From Chloroflexota bacterium (lineage in GTDB: Bacteria; Chloroflexota; FW602-bin22; JAMCYS01): a stretch of DNA of 6,493 nucleotides. The stretch covers positions 1-6,493 of the forward strand of contig JAJZQK010000204.1 of NCBI GenBank assembly GCA_021847625.1, given 5' to 3'. A model generated the notes under the pieces. It had not been told where the DNA came from and made no database searches. It was given only the letters and a program-made list of their open reading frames with translations. A program made the translations under genes and the position numbers. Of this stretch, positions 5,028 to 6,493 are shown one piece after another. Positions within the stretch are counted from its first letter, which is position 1. Every line of letters begins with the position of its first letter.

Positions 5028-6493
5028 TGTTGCCGCTGGCCTGGCGTGGGGATTCTCGGCGACGATACCAGACGACGATGCCCAGCAGGGCCGCGAAGGC
5101 AAGCGCCCCCGCGGCGACCTCCGGCCAGGGGAAGAAGGCTTCCTCTTCGACCGTGAAGCCGTCGACGGCCACACGTCGCCCCGTCGATTGTGGATGGCGT
5201 TCGGCCGCCACGGTCACTTCGATCTTGTGCGTACCCAGACGCAGGCCCTCGGCCAGCGGCACGACGACGTCGCGGACGGGGTTCTCGCTGTACAGATCGA
5301 CGTAGGACCGGCCCGAGACGTCCTTCGGCAAGCCGACGACGCCGTTGTCGTCCAGAGAGACGATCAGCCGTCCCCCCGTGTTGTCGGTGTTGGCGAGCAG
5401 GGAAATGCCGGTGCCGTAGAACGTGAACGTGAGGTTGTCCCCCACGCTCTCGCTCGTGATCAGCCCCCCCAACTCGGCCTTGTCGTCGATCGTGTACTGC
5501 CAGGAACCTCCCGGCACGAGGGCGGGGTTCGTCTCCTGATAGCGACCCGGCCCGGCCGTGGCGAACGGTCGCGCCGCTTCCCCGATAGCCCGATAGGCCA
5601 GGCGGGGCGTGAAGTAGAAGTCGACCATCCGGAAGTAGTATTCCGAGTTGTCGGGGGCATACTGTTGCCCGTTCTGGCGGAAGAACCAGACGTTGAACAC
5701 CCCCGCCCATGGCCAGTCCTGTCGCGCCATCTGCACCGCGCGCACGGTATACTCCGCCTGCTGTTCTTCACTCACCCGTCCCCACAGGATCTGGTTGGCC
5801 GGCATATCCGGTGGGGAGGCGTTCCAGCCGAACTCGTTGAACCACACGGGCTTGTCCCCGTCGCCGTACTTCTCCATGACCGCGCGCTGGAGGAGGACTC
5901 GCGAGAAGTTGAGCACGTCGGGGCTCGGCGGGTCCTCCGGCGGCAGGCTGAAGCCATAGGCGTTGGCGAACAGTATGTCGAAGTAGTCCTTGGCGCCGTC
6001 CTTGTACATCTCCTCGAGGTAGGCGTAGTCGGCCATGTGGGCGGGATTCTGCTCCACCGTCTGGGCCAGGGGCGCGCTCAGCACGCGAGCGTCCGGGTCG
6101 GCGCGTTTGATTTCCTGATAGGCCACCTTCAGCATCGCCACGTACGCCGCCGGGTCGACGGGCTTGTTGCCCCATTCCTCGGTTAAATTAGGCTCGTTCC
6201 AGATCTGGTAGCAACGCACGCGCCCTTTGAAGTGCTTGGCAACCTCGTAGACGTATTGGCCGTAGGCGGCGAGGTCCTTGGGCGGCGTCCGGGGGGTGGT
6301 ATCGGGGTCGCGCGCCCAATCGGGCGGCCTGTCCAGGCGGGCGATGACCTGGAGGCCATATTGGGCTGCCTTGTCGACTATGTAGTCGAACTTGTCCCAG
6401 GTGCTGACGTTGTAGCGGTCGTCCCAGAAGCGGCCCGGGCTCTTCTCCAGCGACTCCCAGGGGAACTGCTGCTTGATCCAGCCGAACCCGCCC
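5020..6493 (-). CDS. Membrane-anchored glycoside hydrolase, GH5/GH39-like TIM barrel (N-terminus cut by right edge)
   Basis: The frame is open to the window edge, giving 490 residues from GGFGWIKQQFPWESLE onward. The GTG at 6219 is an internal valine, not a start. The visible part begins in a clan-A-like (beta/alpha)8 barrel with GLQVIARLDRPPDWA (46-60). The proposed acid/base is Glu100 in YQIWNEPN, and the proposed nucleophile is Glu220 in PVWFNEFGW, 120 residues later. The barrel seems to end near residue 310. A beta-rich domain (about 325-451, with TFYGTGISLLANTDNTGG) resembles a carbohydrate-binding or jelly-roll module. One transmembrane helix (459-476) is followed by RRR and a short tail, which puts the enzyme outside the cell with its C-terminus inside. 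It probably hydrolyses glycosidic bonds in the surface polysaccharide or in external glycans. The exact family and substrate are uncertain. Its stop overlaps ligase 1 by 8 bases. Confidence 0.85.
   Translation of the reverse strand, partial: GGFGWIKQQFPWESLEKSPGRFWDDRYNVSTWDKFDYIVDKAAQYGLQVIARLDRPPDWARDPDTTPRTPPKDLAAYGQYVYEVAKHFKGRVRCYQIWNEPNLTEEWGNKPVDPAAYVAMLKVAYQEIKRADPDARVLSAPLAQTVEQNPAHMADYAYLEEMYKDGAKDYFDILFANAYGFSLPPEDPPSPDVLNFSRVLLQRAVMEKYGDGDKPVWFNEFGWNASPPDMPANQILWGRVSEEQQAEYTVRAVQMARQDWPWAGVFNVWFFRQNGQQYAPDNSEYYFRMVDFYFTPRLAYRAIGEAARPFATAGPGRYQETNPALVPGGSWQYTIDDKAELGGLITSESVGDNLTFTFYGTGISLLANTDNTGGRLIVSLDDNGVVGLPKDVSGRSYVDLYSENPVRDVVVPLAEGLRLGTHKIEVTVAAERHPQSTGRRVAVDGFTVEEEAFFPWPEVAAGALAFAALLGIVVWYRRRESPRQASGNNA

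Noticed and set aside
5020..5130. Sortase (LPXTG) anchoring of the hydrolase
   Set aside because: There is no LPXTG-like motif before the hydrophobic segment. The helix plus RRR tail fits a simple transmembrane anchor.
5028..5174. N-terminal extension of ligase 1 starting at 5174
   Set aside because: The 49 extra residues are Ser/Arg/Pro-rich and overlap the hydrolase membrane anchor coding in another frame. The ATG at 5027 gives a normal family N-terminus and a typical short overlap.
4604..5710. Minus-strand 368-codon frame across the hydrolase and ligase 1 genes
   Set aside because: It is Arg/Gly/Pro-rich, runs through two well-supported genes in another frame, and shows no domain.
4978..6186. 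Long plus-strand open frame (402 codons) antisense to the hydrolase gene
   Set aside because: It mirrors the hydrolase codons, shows no recognisable domain, and the opposite strand has clear catalytic motifs. Long antisense frames are expected in GC-rich DNA.
6217..6219. GTG at 6219 as the hydrolase start
   Set aside because: The 91 codons upstream are in frame and read as good barrel sequence (GGFGWIKQQF, VIARLDRPPDWA). The gene continues past the window edge.

Overview
The window is GC-rich (mostly G/C-ending codons) and is packed with genes reading leftward on the minus strand. There is no sign of RNA genes, insertion sequences, CRISPR arrays or terminators. It looks like the middle of a bacterial surface- or exo-polysaccharide operon. 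The combination of O-antigen-ligase-family proteins, a UDP-glucuronate-decarboxylase-like enzyme, an LPG-synthase-TM-family protein, a GT4 glycosyltransferase and a membrane-anchored glycoside hydrolase resembles clusters I associate with Chloroflexota. That taxonomic call is a weak inference from gene content and style; no marker gene is present.

In the direction of transcription (right to left) there are six genes. (1) A glycoside hydrolase, cut by the right edge (6493-5020), with a TIM-barrel catalytic part, a beta-rich domain and a C-terminal membrane anchor. (2) A first O-antigen ligase/polymerase-family membrane protein (5027-3600). (3) An NAD-dependent UDP-glucuronate decarboxylase-like enzyme (3603-2659), probably starting at TTG. 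(4) A second O-antigen ligase/polymerase-family protein (2657-1203), paralogous to the first. (5) An LPG-synthase-TM/UPF0104 (flippase-like) membrane protein (1212-127). (6) The first 37 codons of a GT4-type glycosyltransferase (113-1), cut by the left edge.

The genes are extremely tightly packed. The junctions are an 8-base overlap, a 4-base overlap (TTGA), a 1-base gap, a 10-base overlap and a 13-base gap. There is no room for intergenic promoters, and co-transcription with translational coupling is the simplest reading. Together the genes could make a nucleotide sugar (UDP-xylose is the best guess), transfer it, polymerise or ligate the glycan at the membrane, and trim or release it outside the cell with the anchored hydrolase. 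The substrates are inference.

The most interesting points are the two non-identical ligase/polymerase paralogues flanking the sugar-nucleotide gene, with one lacking the family's common SRG arginine. Next are the surface-anchored hydrolase built into the operon, an 8-base G tract inside each ligase gene, and a locally AT-richer patch with a perfect small hairpin upstream of the decarboxylase gene. I see no clearly new defence or mobile system here.
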